In this document: positions 13,771 through 25,561 of the stretch, one piece after another | Layout of the letters: each line of letters starts with the position of its first letter | How positions within the stretch are numbered: the first letter of the stretch is position 1 | Origin: Drosophila pseudoobscura | Taxonomy: Eukaryota; Arthropoda; Insecta; Diptera; Drosophilidae | Reading direction: 5' to 3' | Assembly: GCF_009870125.1 (NCBI RefSeq) | Contig: NC_046679.1 | Location: 31,434,001-31,498,000 of the forward strand | DNA length: 64,000 nt | Program-made: the position numbers and the translations under genes | Notes under the pieces: model-generated | Databases searched by the model: none | Seen by the model: only the letters and a program-made list of their open reading frames with translations | Told to the model about the DNA's origin: nothing

Positions 13771-13832
13771 TTGTGTAACACTTGTCTTGTTAGAGTTGTG
13801 CAACACTTATCTTGAAAAATTGCGCAACACTC
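13771..13832. repeat. Three direct repeats TTGNGNAACACT
   Basis: Copies begin at 13771, 13796 and 13820 (TTGTGTAACACTT, TTGTGCAACACTT, TTGCGCAACACTC), about 25 bp apart. This could be a small cluster of binding sites or a decayed tandem repeat. It lies about 1 kb upstream of the SUMO-protease gene. Confidence 0.6.
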
Positions 13833-14787
13833 TTTCAATTAATTCTTTTACCGGTTCAATCAATTTATGAGTCTTTGAAAGCGAATTTCCTTTACTTTTC
13901 TTCAGCAAAGCTTTAGAGGTAATTCCTTGTAAAGGATGCTACAGCCTGCACCACCTCTACAACCTTTTTTTTTACTCCAAAAACATTCGAAATAAATCCA
14001 AAATTGTACTCTCATTTATCTTTCGGTATCTGTTTGCTGCAGAAGCCACAAATCAAATGATTTTTCGCATTGATTTGACAAACTTCAATTTACAATTAAA
14101 TAATTTAATACAAGCAACCCTGCTCACCCCTCCGCACCACCCCCCCTCAGTAAGTAAATGTGTGTGCACACGATGCTGACCATAATATATGGTTTAATCT
14201 GTGTTTTATTTATCCGCAAACACACAATTGACACTCGGCGCGAGCCCTAAGCACATTTATCATCCAACAATAATACCCTGCCCAATGGGTAGTGGGGAGG
14301 GGGCTATCAGCCCTGCCACCCATCGCCATAAAGCGACAAAATTGTTTATGATTATCATTTACCAAGAATTTATGGACAAAAAAGAAAAAATACAAAAAAA
14401 AATAAAGTCTACTCGAATAAATAAATAAATATCATTGATTATTTACTTTAACTGCCGTTTATTCGATAACATAACGGAACAGAACAGAAGAGAAGAAGTA
14501 TGGGAAAAGTAGTGTTGGAAAACGACAAATGCAGTCAACCGGAAGTGCTGGTCATGATGTGACCCCTTTTTAAAGCGTGTAATAAAAAGCAGGTCATGCT
14601 TTTTAACGAAATATAGAAAGAAATTTCATAAAATCAGACATTTCTAATAATACGGAGGCAGATCTCATAAATTTCGATTTTAAATTTGTGAAAAATTTTT
14701 AAGAGAATTCAAGTCCAGGGAAAAATAGAAAGCCCCCTTTATTCATTTCCAGATCCGATATATCTATAGCCGAACTCGAGAGACAAA

Positions 14788-16620
14788 ATGGATCGCGAAG
14801 AAGACATTGAAGAACAGGACAGGAGTCCCCCGAAGATATCCAGGTACACCGAAGCCCAGCCTGAAGAGATCTCTGTTCCAATAAACCATTCATCTCTATC
14901 GCTGCGGGTCGAGTCGACTGAACAGTGCTCACTCTCATTTTTACCATTTTACTCATCTGAACTGGGAACTAAAAATGGGAATATCCAGAAGGCTGAAAAG
15001 TACGTTTATCCACCGAATTGTGTTAATCCATCATTATATAAAGTCTCACATCGTTTTAGATGTAAAAAGAGGATTCTGGCTATAAAGAAAAGAATCGCCG
15101 TTCTAGAAAAGCAAATTAAATTAAACAAAAAGTATGTGAATCCAATCTATCGTTAGAGAAAAATTCCATTCTTTTATAATTCTTCAGTGATGCAGAAAAA
15201 TCAATGCTTTTTCCGTTAACTGAGGCACAGCAGATCCAAATAGATTCTATATGCAGTCATACGGATGAAGAGAGTGTAAGTCTATGGCCTTTTTCCCCCA
15301 CCAGAGAGCTGTATACTACTACCGATTGCGACATGTTCGATCAAGCATGCTTGCTTATGGTCCAGACCAACAACAATAATTAATTTACGAACGCAATGCA
15401 AAGAGGAACGGAACCAAACGACAACCAAACACCTTTCGTTTTGTTATTGCGCTGCCGCAACGGGCGCTGTTTTTCGGCAATCTTCGTGCTTCTCTATCTC
15501 GTCAAAGCGCTCTCAGTAGTGCCGAGCGTAAATCAAGAGCCGAAAGAGCTGATCATCAAGCCATCACAGTTTGTATATATGCATTTGTGTTTGTTTATAT
15601 ATGCATATGAATATGCCCATCAAACCACCCAACGAGCTTGCAATCGGGAGTTTTACAATAGAAAAGTGCGCTGCGACTGCGCTGCCGGTCCAAAGCAAAA
15701 AGCCTTCGTGTGGGTCCGGCACTGAGCCTTCGGCTCGACAGACTACTAGTTGAGAAGTCATTCGTGTTTTGCTTTTGCTCGAGAGATAGGCGCTCCCTCG
15801 CTGCACATTTTCAGGCAGCTTTATTTTGTGTCTCTTCAGTTGTTGTTGTGGGAAGAATGCATGTCCGTTCAGAGCAGACAAAGCGAAAATAAGAAATGTG
15901 GTTCGGTTCCGTGGGAAATCGGGTATTGCTTTGTTTTCGTTTGTGTTTAGAGAGAGGCTCGAACCTAATGTAACCATCCTTGCCTACCATTCCTGTATAT
16001 TTCAGATTGTGATCGACAAATTTAAAAACCCCATCCAAGTGAAGGATCTTAAGATACTCAAGTCTCAAAATGATTGGCTCAACGATAAGATTATCAACTT
16101 TTATGTGGATCTAATCAGCGAACGCTCAACCCGCACATCCAACCCTTTACCGACTGTCTACACATTTAGTACGTTCTTCGTCGAACGCTTTTTGACGGAT
16201 GGCTACAAAGGAGTTCGACGATATACGAAGAAAATAGATATATTTAGCTATGATATGATCTTGATACCCGAAAATATTAAAAACATCCATTGGTGCATGA
16301 CGATTATCAATTTAAAGGAGAAAACCATCCGCTACTACGACTCTTTGGGCGGCGGCCACGATTTGCTGCTACATGCCCTCACGACTTACCTCGCAGAAGA
16401 GTCGATGGACAAGCGCCACGTGGCATACGACATAAAGGAGTTTTCGCTGGAAACTGTTAAGGATATGCCACGGCAGGAGAACACTCACGACTGCGGGGTC
16501 TTTGCCTGCATGGCGGCGGAATATGTGACACGCTGCCAGCCTCTGAACTTCACGCAAAAGGACATCCCGAATCTGCGCTCCAAAATGATTCTGGAAATCT
16601 CCAGTGGCAGACTTTTGTAA
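14788..16620 (+). CDS. Ulp1/SENP-type SUMO protease, 348 aa
   Basis: Three exons join in frame: 14788-15131, 15188-15275 and 16006-16620. Intron 1 is 56 bp and intron 2 is 730 bp; both are GT..AG. The product is 348 residues. Residues 1-114 are a variable, charged N-terminal region ending in a short Lys-rich coiled-coil-like helix (KKRIAVLEKQIK). Residues about 125-348 are the C48 peptidase domain, with the marker WLNDKIINFY followed by the catalytic set: His239 in IHWCMT, Asp256 in YYDSLGG, Gln301 in PRQENTHDCG and Cys307 in DCGVFAC. All are present, so it should be able to cleave SUMO precursors or conjugates. It is much shorter in the N-terminal region than the main fly Ulp1, which fits one of the extra Ulp1-like copies known in flies. 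The start context is CAAAATGG. AATAAA follows at 16736. Confidence 0.9.
15276..16005 (+). other. Intron 2 of the SUMO-protease gene (730 bp)
   Basis: The donor GTAAGT is at 15276 and the acceptor TTCAG ends at 16005. The intron is an order of magnitude longer than the other introns in the window. If it is retained, the frame stays open for 36 more codons and stops at 15381-15383, giving a 180-residue protein without the protease domain. It contains a perfect small hairpin, GAGCC TTC GGCTC, near 15725. I found no clear terminal inverted repeats for an inserted element. Confidence 0.75.
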
Positions 16621-16735
16621 CATCCTTACACTCCACCCAGACATCTTATGATTCCCTCACCCATCCCCATCGAGAATCCACATGCAATCACAGAATATGG
16701 CCATAAATTCCTCTTAGATCTTGGCCCCTGTTTTG

Positions 16736-16741
16736 AATAAA
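16736..16741 (+). terminator. Polyadenylation signal of the SUMO-protease gene
   Basis: AATAAA lies 116 bp after the stop codon of the gene at 14788-16620. Confidence 0.7.
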
Positions 16742-18039
16742 GAAAATGCCTCAAATGTCTCGGAAATATTTGCGCAATGCATGAATGCAACAAATTGCTG
16801 AATAGACCTCTGACCCCTTCAGCCCCTTCTCACCTGATTGTTCAGTCCTTGGGCAAAGGTGTGTAATTTATCATTCGACCAGGGCCATTTTGCATTGCAG
16901 ATTGTCATTTTTGGGGGGCGGGGCGGGAAAACAGGCGACAGACTACCAGATTTTAGGGGACTTGAGGGATGGCGAGAGAGCTAAGGGTGGAAGTGGTTTA
17001 AGGGTGAGAATAGCCATGGAATTATATGGAAATGCAATTAAGGGAAGAGTATAACGAAGGGTGGGTAGTGGAAAAGTTCTAGTAGAAAATACAAAATAAT
17101 TCGATGGAAGGAAAGGAAATTCCCTACAAAACCAGGAAGGGATAGGAGCAGGAAAGGAACTAAATAAAAATTCAATCTTGCCCGCAATTGCAATTGAAAT
17201 TTTTGCACAATTTATCATACGCACCGTATGCCCCCCAAACATTTATTTAACGCAATATTTAAACTGTAAAATGTGAAATAATCCTCTCCATCCAACCGAT
17301 GTTTATTCAATGAATGAAAAGAGAGAGGCAGAGGGAGAGAGAGAGAGAGAGAACTCTTGCCTACCCCCTGAAAACGTGGCGATAATAAATTTATGGAAAT
17401 GGCACTAAATATTTTATTATTGCTAAATATGCAACAATGCAATATCGTCTGGTATGTGTGCGTGAGTGCGTCCGCATCTGTAGCTGTATCTGTATCTGTG
17501 TGTCCTGTGTGTCCTGTGTGCAAACGCATAAAACAATCGCCTTCCCCCCCCGTGCCGGACTCTGTAAAGGGCAGGGGCACTGGCATGAGAGATGGTCAAT
17601 GGCAAACCTGCGCGCTCGCTGACAATGCATATAAATTATAAATACACAGATACACCTCACAGATACGCAATATACACGCCAATGCCAACAAATGAAATGG
17701 TGTGAGCCACTCGATAAACTGAAGAGAACTGAAGAGTGGCAGGAAAAGTGGGAAGCAGGGAAAGAGTGAAAGGTGAAACGTGGCTGGGCACAAATTTAAT
17801 ATCTGCTGAAAAACATGGAAGGCGCGGGTTAACACAATATGGAAATGATTGGGAGGTTTTCAATTGTATAAAATTATGGCTTCCATGGGCCATATGTAGT
17901 ACCCTTTATAAACCCTGGGGGTAAAGGGATTTCTTTTGAAAGGGAAGCAAAAGCAGGTCTGTACCGCCCTGCGTTGGCTTTCTTTATATATTTTTTCCCA
18001 GTGCAGCTTAGCAATAGATGTAGTGTTTTTCATGTATTT
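16742..18039. other. Non-coding stretch
   Basis: It holds GA repeats around 17322-17352 and GT-rich/TCTGTA repeats around 17455-17525. No gene seen. A copy of the motif CCAGTGCAGCTTAGC lies at about 17998-18012, just left of the tandem array. Confidence 0.5.
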
Positions 18040-18960
18040 CAAATCTAGTCCGAATTTACCACAAATATACTCTGAGTGTACTAAAAATATTCGGAATATG
18101 GTACAAATGTACTCCGAAAGTACTTCGAGTTTGCTCCGAATATATTCAAAATGTACTTTAAGCGAATTCCGAAATTACTCCGAATGTACACTGAAAATAC
18201 TCATAGTTTACTTCGAGTTAATTCCGAATTTACTGCAAATGTGCACCTACAGTACTCCGTATTTACTCCGAATATACTAAAAATGTACTCCCAAAGTACT
18301 CCGCAAATAGTCTGAATGTACTCTGAAAGTTCGTTAAATTTACTTCTAATTTAATCCGAATATACCAATAATGTACTCCGAATATGCTTCTAAGGTACTC
18401 CGAATATACTCTTAATAAACTCAAAATGAAATCCGAATGTACTCCGAATGTGCTACAAATATACTCCGAAGTACTCCAACTTTACTTCGAATTTAATTAC
18501 TCCAAAAGTATTCAAAGTGTACTTTGAAAGTACTCCGAAATTACTTCGAATTTATTTAGATAATAGTCCAAATGTACTCCAAAGGTATTCCTAATATACT
18601 CCGAATATATTCCCTATATATTACTACGAATTTATTTCGAATTTAATCAGAGTTTACTCCGAATATACTGTACTCCAAATGCACTGCGAAGAAACTAAAA
18701 ATTTGACCCAAATGTACTCCGAATTTACCCTGAATGTGACAGAAATGTTCTCTAAATGTACTCCGAATGTATCCCGCATATACTCCGAGTATACTCCACA
18801 TATACTCCGAATTTACTCCGAATCTACTCCAAACGTACTCCGAATGCGCTCGGAGTTTACTTCGAGCGTAATAAATATGTACTCCGAAAATACTCCAATT
18901 ATGCTCCGAATATACATATGTACTCTAAAGGAAATCCAAAGGAACTCCGAATACACTCTT
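18040..18960. repeat. Diverged TACTCCGAAT tandem array (about 0.9 kb)
   Basis: This is a long array of an approximately 12-bp unit close to TACTCCGAATNN, with many substitutions and small length changes. Because 12 is a multiple of three, the plus-strand frames read as a pseudo-peptide of four-residue repeats (YSEY, TPNV, LRIY). I regard these as by-products. Near-copies of CCAGTGTGGCTTAGCT stand at both ends (about 17998 and 18991). Confidence 0.85.
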
Positions 18961-18990
18961 CTTCCTTCATTATAAATTATAGTTTCTCTC

Positions 18991-19006
18991 CCAGTGTGGC
19001 TTAGCT
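18991..19006 (+). repeat. Dispersed motif CCAGTGTGGCTTAGCT
   Basis: This is an exact copy, preceded by a pyrimidine tract. The same 16-mer occurs at 61208 and variants at about 17998 and 61374. It marks the right edge of the TACTCCGAAT array. Function unknown. Confidence 0.7.
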
Positions 19007-22000
19007 AATTTCCCCTGCTCTCTTGCTCACCGCTCCCTCCACGCCAATCTCCCACATTTCCTCTACTATTTTCCACATCGATTTATTATGTATTTAGTTT
19101 GCGTAAACTCTCAATCATCTTTCAGTTTTATTCAAACAAAAACCAAATGGTATTTGTCAGTGCATTAAATGAGAAATAAATTTTCGCTCGTTTATGGAAA
19201 ATTGAGCCAAAAACAATATTTATTAAACATGGATCAGACTACATATATGCGGCGGAGTAGGGATCCTTCAATCTGTTTCTCAAATATGGAGGCAGGGGGG
19301 AAGGGAGGCCATTAATTTGGGCAAAGCCGCGTAAATATTGATACACGAATTGCATATGTCTGGGGCTGAAACGGGAACTGGAACTGGGATTCGTGCGTTT
19401 GCTCATTTGTGGAAGTCAACAAGAGATTTCCATAATGCCCGGAGGCGCAACGGAAGCCGGACTGCAGGGGGGTATGGGAACACCTTCTGCAGAAGAGGCA
19501 CCAGCTGAGGCTGGGGATTTCCCTGTGGGACTTCGGATTGGATTGGGGCATGTGGTCAAAGTCTCCGGGAGTCGCCAATTTGCCCGTCAGGGTATTTGTA
19601 TGTTTGTTGATTTATGCAGCACAACGGCTTCTTCTTAGAGGGGTACAGTGGCCCCCGTAGAGAGAGAGAGGGGCAGAGAGAGGCATGGCCTCCGGCGTTG
19701 CAGTTGCATTATTCAAAATTGGAAAATCTCCTCCCTGCTGCTCCCCTGTTGCTCCTCTCTCTGAGTGATTTAGCGTGTGCCTTGCCCGTTAACCGCAATG
19801 CAATTGTAATTACCCCGAATGGCTTCCGCACCCAAATTTCCACCCACCGTTCATCCGAGTACCCCATCTCGACATTGCCCTGGACCTACCTAATTTTTAT
19901 ACCCGGTATCTGGGGAGTGCGAAGGGTGTAGCCGGTTCGGGGGGACGTATGTGACAGGAAGAGGGAAGCTCTGAGACGTGGAGCCTCTGCAAAAGTTGTG
20001 TTTGTTGTTGTTGGACTCGGGGGACTGACTAAACAAGGCATAGACGTGCCAATAAGGTGGAGGGGCCATGGTTCGAGACAAGGAGAGGATTGAAACCCCA
20101 AGAGATCCCCTTTTTAGGTCCCTCTGGGTAGTGTATAGTCTTTGGTACCTAACTATGTGGTCTGCCCTCCCATGTTCTTCCCTCTTTGAGTGTATCTTTG
20201 TTGGAAACCTCTCCCCTTAGAGGGCATCTTCTAGTCGTAATTTCCACAGTACTTCTTCCCCTACTTCCCACTTCTCTCTGCCCTCTGCTGTGCGTTCCTG
20301 CGCTGTGTTTATTGGTCGTGCCATGTTGCAATTAGTTCCAAATCATAAACGCCACTTCCGCTCGGTCAATCGGCCCTCTCTCTCCCTCTGGCCAGTTCCA
20401 CTTTTATCTGGCAACCATTTTCACTGCTGAATTGCGTGTAAATTTAAAATTTTAATCGTTTTTCTGTGCACACGCACTCGAAACGCAAAACCGCAGCCAA
20501 AACACTGCCCCCTGCAACAATAGCTATGAAAATTGTATGCAATTTCACAACCATAGAAAGAGGTTTAATTCCCCACTTGAATTTAAAGAGATTTATATGC
20601 ATATATATACAGGGTGTCTTTTAGGGAAAAGATAAAATGGGAATTATCTTAATGCTTAACAGCTTTGGAAATGATGGGGAAAAGTACAGCAATTCGACCA
20701 TGGATTTCCGAAAAGCTTAATGGGTTTTTCGTATTTGTGTGGAAATTATTTGTAAAAATAGCTGTTAAAGAGTGTGGCAGGAGGTGGTCTATAAATTGCT
20801 CTTTATTATTTTTGCATTATTTATTTATAATTAATTTTTCCAGAAATCCTCTGAAATCCAACCTTTACTGCTAAGCCATACTGGAAGAGGGAAATGAAGG
20901 AAAAAAAATCTGCCTGTACAATGAAATTGTTTATGAAATTCCTCTAAAAACTTTCTGTAACAACATAAAAAAAATTATTTTTATATAAAAAAAAAATTAA
21001 ATATATTTTAACATACAAAAATTAAATAAAAACATGGTGTGCCACGCCTACAATTTTTACACCTCAAAGCGGATTTTCGCTAATTTTCCACACGCATTTT
21101 TTTCGTTTTTTTTTTCTTTTTTTTCCCCCGATTATAAAATAATTAACTCTAAACAAATGTTTGATAAAGATTAAAAAAAAAATAGCAACAGCTACCCGCA
21201 AAATGAATAAAAAGAGAGACAGGGAGAGAGAAAAATTCTAGAAAATTGCAGGGCTAAAAATTACATACCAAAGATTTAGTATAAATAATTAAATGCACAC
21301 AATGGATTTTTGTATTAATTTATGCAGGGAAATATAATTAATAAAACATGCGTATTGGAGGCGCATTGCACATCACTTCACTTTCGCGTCACTCAATGCA
21401 CAAATTGAATAATTAAATGAGATTAAAATTGTTAAAAAGAAACTAGAATCGAATTAACAAATTGCGCACTCAATCAAAAGTGAGGTCCGTCGGGGAAATT
21501 CAATCAAAACTCTACAAAAAAAAATAACTTAATGAAAATTTTCTGTCTGATGCTTCATTAAATGAATTTAAAAATACACGACACAAAACAGAAACCTTGT
21601 TTTTTCCGCGGGGGTTAGAGGAGGATGTTCCAGGAAAGAATTTCACTTTCCAAAACGCCCGATTTGGTGTTCCTTTTCTTTTTGCGATTATCTTTCCCGT
21701 TGAAAGCGATTTGGCAATTTCTGCCACAAAAATATTTTATAGATTTGTTGTTTCAACAGATTTTCCGCCGCTCCAGTCTGGTGTATAGATTTTTCCTTTA
21801 ATTTTTATTGTTTTGTCGCTGCTGTCCAGACGGTCAAATCCAAACACAGACAGCCGCAGACGACGACGACGACGACGACGACGCATAGACAAATAAACAA
21901 ATCTCGTCAAGTGCCACACACACACAGATACTGATACAGATACAGATATGTACTTCTGGCGTATCTGGCGGATGGTATGGCAAATGTGTTTGCGTTTGTC

Positions 22001-22030
22001 ACTTTTGTGGGTCTCTGCGGTTCTTTTGGA

Positions 22031-22056
22031 GGGGGGGGGGGGGGGGGGGGGGGGGG
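22031..22056 (+). repeat. 26-base G homopolymer
   Basis: This is an uninterrupted run of G, preceded by TTTTGGA and followed by AAGAGCGG. It is long enough to fold as a G-quadruplex and also to be a sequencing or assembly weak point. Confidence 0.9.
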
Positions 22057-22899
22057 AAGAGCGGGTTCCTGGCTTAGCAAAGCGTCAACATTTTGGTAAC
22101 ACACACACTCTCTCTCTCTTTCTCTCTCTGTCTCTAACTCTTTTTTTTTGGCCACTCGATCCACGCAATTAATTTCTGTATCAGAGAGCAGTTGAAGTGC
22201 TTTAGCGATGGATGGCATAGGGGCTCCGGTCCCGGCCCCGTCTACGGGTGTTTCAGGTGTGGGGGTTAAAAATCCCGCACAAGGGTTGCTTCCACGCGGG
22301 TATTAAAAATAAAACCAGAACAAACAGCAAACATCAAAAGCTGGCCGACCGACGCGACAAAAGGCAGCTGCTGGGCAATATCCGGCGGACCCTTCTCCTC
22401 CCCGCCCCCCCGGGAGACACATGTGTGCGTGTACGGGAGGCCATGGCCTCCTGTCTGATTTTTAAGCTGTTCTCTCGGTTTCCGGTTAAGTATATGACAG
22501 TTGCATGGTCCGTAGTCCTTGTCGCACTCTATGAGAGCCAAAAGAGCTTAAAACTGCCGCTAAAGAGAGAGAGAAAGTGAAGAAAAAGAGCTTAAAAGGC
22601 AACTAAAGAAGGAGAGAAAGTGAGGTTTAAGCTTAAAAAAAGGTGAGGTGAGATAGGTGAGGGGAAAAACCAATGAAAAGTAACCAGAATTGGATTGCGG
22701 CAAGTGTTGAAACTTCAAAAGAGATTTGGTCAAGTATCTCATAGGTAGAAAAGAGATACTGCGTTGAAGGGGCATTAGGAGGAAGGGGCTACGGCAACAG
22801 AAGCAGTACACACGGAGAAAAAAGGTCTGAGATTTTAATCCATATTCCTCCAAGAGGGGAAATTGTAAAAAGAAAGTGATTTTCATTTTATATCTGACA

Positions 22900-23560
22900 T
22901 TAATATAGCTAATACATACATATATGTAAATATATTTCGTACTTAAAAAAATATATTTAATATGTGAAATAATAATATTATTATTATCGTGTACTATTTT
23001 TATATTTTTGGAATTTATATATATATATATTACATGTCAAAAAATGTCGTATTTCAAGTAAATATATTAAATATTTGAAATAAATATATTCCATACTTAA
23101 ATTCAAAAATATATTTTATATCTATATAAAATATTGGCGTATTTAGAATAAATATATTTCCTACAAATATAAAAAATATCCCGAACATAAAATATAAAAA
23201 ATAGAAAAATATATTAAAATAAAACGAAAAATTTAAACTACAAAATGCATAAGAAACATAAAAATATAGAGACAGCTACATATAAATAAAAATTAATTAA
23301 AAGTGAAAATTATAAAAAATAAAAAAAAATTATGATGCGTATTGAAAAGTCTTTTTAATAAACTTATGTGTAAATAAAAAATGATATTCATTATTATTAT
23401 TATAATAATTAATTTATTATCATTACTATTGGATTATTATTATAAGTAAATTATTATTTTTATTTAAAAACCAATTATTTAATTGTAATGTAGTTGTTTT
23501 TCTTTTTTACTATACAAATTTTCTTTGACAGTAAAAATAAAAAAAATAAAAAAGCACTCA
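22900..23560. repeat. AT-rich block
   Basis: Nearly pure A+T with little strand skew. It contains TA-alternating and TTA-repeat stretches and short near-repeats of AATATATTTCNTACTTA. No gene. Confidence 0.75.
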
Positions 23561-25261
23561 ATCTCTTTTTAAGCGAACTAAAAGTCTCCTAATCATAAAT
23601 CAGAAATTTTCTGAAAGGATCATCTCGGTTTCAGAGAGTATCTTTGCGATGAAACTCTACCATAATCATAAGAATATTTATGTATGTATTTTCAGCTATA
23701 TTCTTCTTGAATTCTACCCAAGATTTCCTTTATCGAACCACAGGTACCCCTAAAATCTTATGAAAATCTCTTTGCCATAAGCCTAATCAGCTCCGGTGCC
23801 CCCAAGGCCATACCCTAGAACGAAAAATACCTTTTGTTGGTTCTACTTAGGCCGAGTGCTGCTCCGTCTGTGACTAGGATTTGCAGCTGCAAAGGCTTTA
23901 AAGGCTCCATGATGTATGTGGTAGGGCGCCCAACGAGGCAGACACGCGACCGCGAAACGCAGACCGCCAACCGCTGCCAGTAGCCCAAGGGGGCGCGGCA
24001 CCCCCCCAGAACCCCTCTAGCTTTGGCCGCCACTCCTTCTCCTTCTTCAGACTTCGGGGCAACAACGAAAACTGATGTTTTTCACGCGCGAGATTTACGA
24101 GCGACGTGCATTTCGGGGCTACAACGTAAACGCACTTGATGGGCGCACTGCACCCCTACCCTCCCCTCTCTCTATGCCTCTGTGTGCGTGTGTGTGTGTG
24201 TATGTGCCCTCTGTTTGAGTATGTTTATCTTGGACTGTGGCTCTTCTGTGTGCGACGGGCAGCGGACGGCGGGCGGCGGTCGGCGGACGGGACGGATAGG
24301 CCTTTTCTGGCATAAGAGGAAACAACAAAAATGCGGGCTGCCGCTTGTACAAAACTTTTTTTACAAAAAATTAACAACCAAGAAGGTCTGAAAACTAAGG
24401 GATACCCTGTAGGAGGGAGGTTTTATCTATAAAACCCATCGGCTTTCCTTTCTACACCCAAAAGGATCCTTTAAGCGTTCTATGTCCAAATTACAATAAC
24501 CTCCACCATTTCTTAAGCCTTATAATACCTATATCTTATTTATAATACCTATCTGCTTACTTATCTACGCCTAAATGGATTCTTTAGGATTCCTATATGG
24601 AAATTACCATACCCTCTACCACTCCTTAAGCACTGAAATGTTCCTTAAAATGATTACTTCAAACATACATATATATTTTTACTCTAATTCTTTTTTTACT
24701 CCCACATTTTTCCCTTTTGTTTATAGTTTTAATCCATTTCAAGCAAATAATTGTTAATTAAATAAATCTTGTTAAATGTATTTAATTCCTATATATTTTT
24801 TCCCATATTTTCTTTATAAATTATATTTTATGGGTGACACTTTTTCTTATATTTTACAAAAAATTTAATTTTAATTAAATAATAATTCAAAAATCTTGCC
24901 AAATTTATTTGTTATATATATATATTTTTTCTATATTTTTCTACACCCACATTTTTCTTTTATTTTAAATACATTTATTTATTTTTTTGAAGCGCATAAT
25001 TGTTAATTAAATTAATCTTGTGCTTAATCTTATTTATTTGCTATATATATTTTTTCTATATTTTCTTTTTTTTCTCCCACCTTTTTCCGTATTGCTGATA
25101 GTTGTAAGCCATTTTAAACATTTCAATTTATCTAAATAAATCTTGTTAAATTGATTTAAATCCTATATATATTTTTTCTATATTATTCCCTATCTTGTAT
25201 AGTTTTCATCCATTTGAAGCACATAATCTTGCCAAATTTATTTTATTTAATTCCTTTTTAT

Positions 25262-25561
25262 TTAAAAAAACATCCCATTACAATGAATTATGGTAAATAG
25301 ATAGAAAATATCATTATACAAAATCCTGCCAAAGACCAAATTCCATATTTTCAAAATTGTGATTGCCACAAGCGCAGGAAACCCAAAATTGTATCCTGCT
25401 CTATAAAAACCAGGTGTTCCAACAGCCAAAAACCGAGCATATCCTCTTGGAATGCCACTAATACCTCGCATAAACATCGAAATGCGCTTTTGTGTGCGGT
25501 GCCTTGGTGCTGGAAGGAGTTGCGTTTTTAAAGCATTCATTCGTTCAAGTATTTTGCGCAT
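25262..25561 (-). CDS. Candidate 99-residue membrane protein, unrecognised
   Basis: On the minus strand an ATG at 25561 opens a 99-codon frame ending at 25262. The context AAAAATG is acceptable. The N-terminal half is basic (MRKILERMNALK); the C-terminal half is hydrophobic, with a likely membrane segment around residues 55-75 (FPALVAITILKIWNLVFG). AAATAAAA overlaps the stop and could be the polyadenylation signal. Base composition is balanced although the DNA just downstream is almost pure A+T, which makes the frame stand out. I recognise no family and see no additional exon, so chance remains a serious alternative. Confidence 0.3.
   Translation of the reverse strand: MRKILERMNALKTQLLPAPRHRTQKRISMFMRGISGIPRGYARFLAVGTPGFYRAGYNFGFPALVAITILKIWNLVFGRILYNDIFYLFTIIHCNGMFF

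Larger units (their letters stand above)
7401..14787. other. Long non-coding stretch
   Basis: No gene seen in 7.4 kb. Contents: a G-run (7901-7912), AT-rich sequence at 8440-8830, CA/GT microsatellites near 9110-9130 and 10211-10240, a minisatellite at 9921-10024, the AT-rich block at 10860-11890, a G-run at 12982-12997, GAT-repeat tracts near 12509 and 13245, and three short direct repeats at 13771-13832. Open frames here run through microsatellites or pyrimidine tracts and are not credible. Confidence 0.5.
19007..25261. other. Long non-coding stretch
   Basis: No gene seen in 6.2 kb. Notable items are a GA tract near 19660, GAC repeats at 21859-21884, a 26-base G-run (22031-22056), AT-rich blocks at about 22900-23560 and 24650-25260, and a GC-richer patch at about 23920-24320 with several CpGs but no convincing exon. 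Confidence 0.5.

Noticed and set aside
15826..16005. Frame extension upstream of the SUMO-protease catalytic exon
   Set aside because: Open by chance; the TTTCAG acceptor at 16005 and the match of exon 2 plus exon 3 to the SENP domain start show it is intron.
17936..19004. Repeat proteins of 82-114 residues (YSEYTP type)
   Set aside because: They follow from a 12-bp tandem array that happens to lack stops; no start context, splice sites or composition typical of genes.
21859..21884. GAC/GAT triplet tracts (also 12509, 13245, 40372) as Asp-rich coding exons
   Set aside because: No open flanking frame, no splice sites; simple triplet microsatellites.
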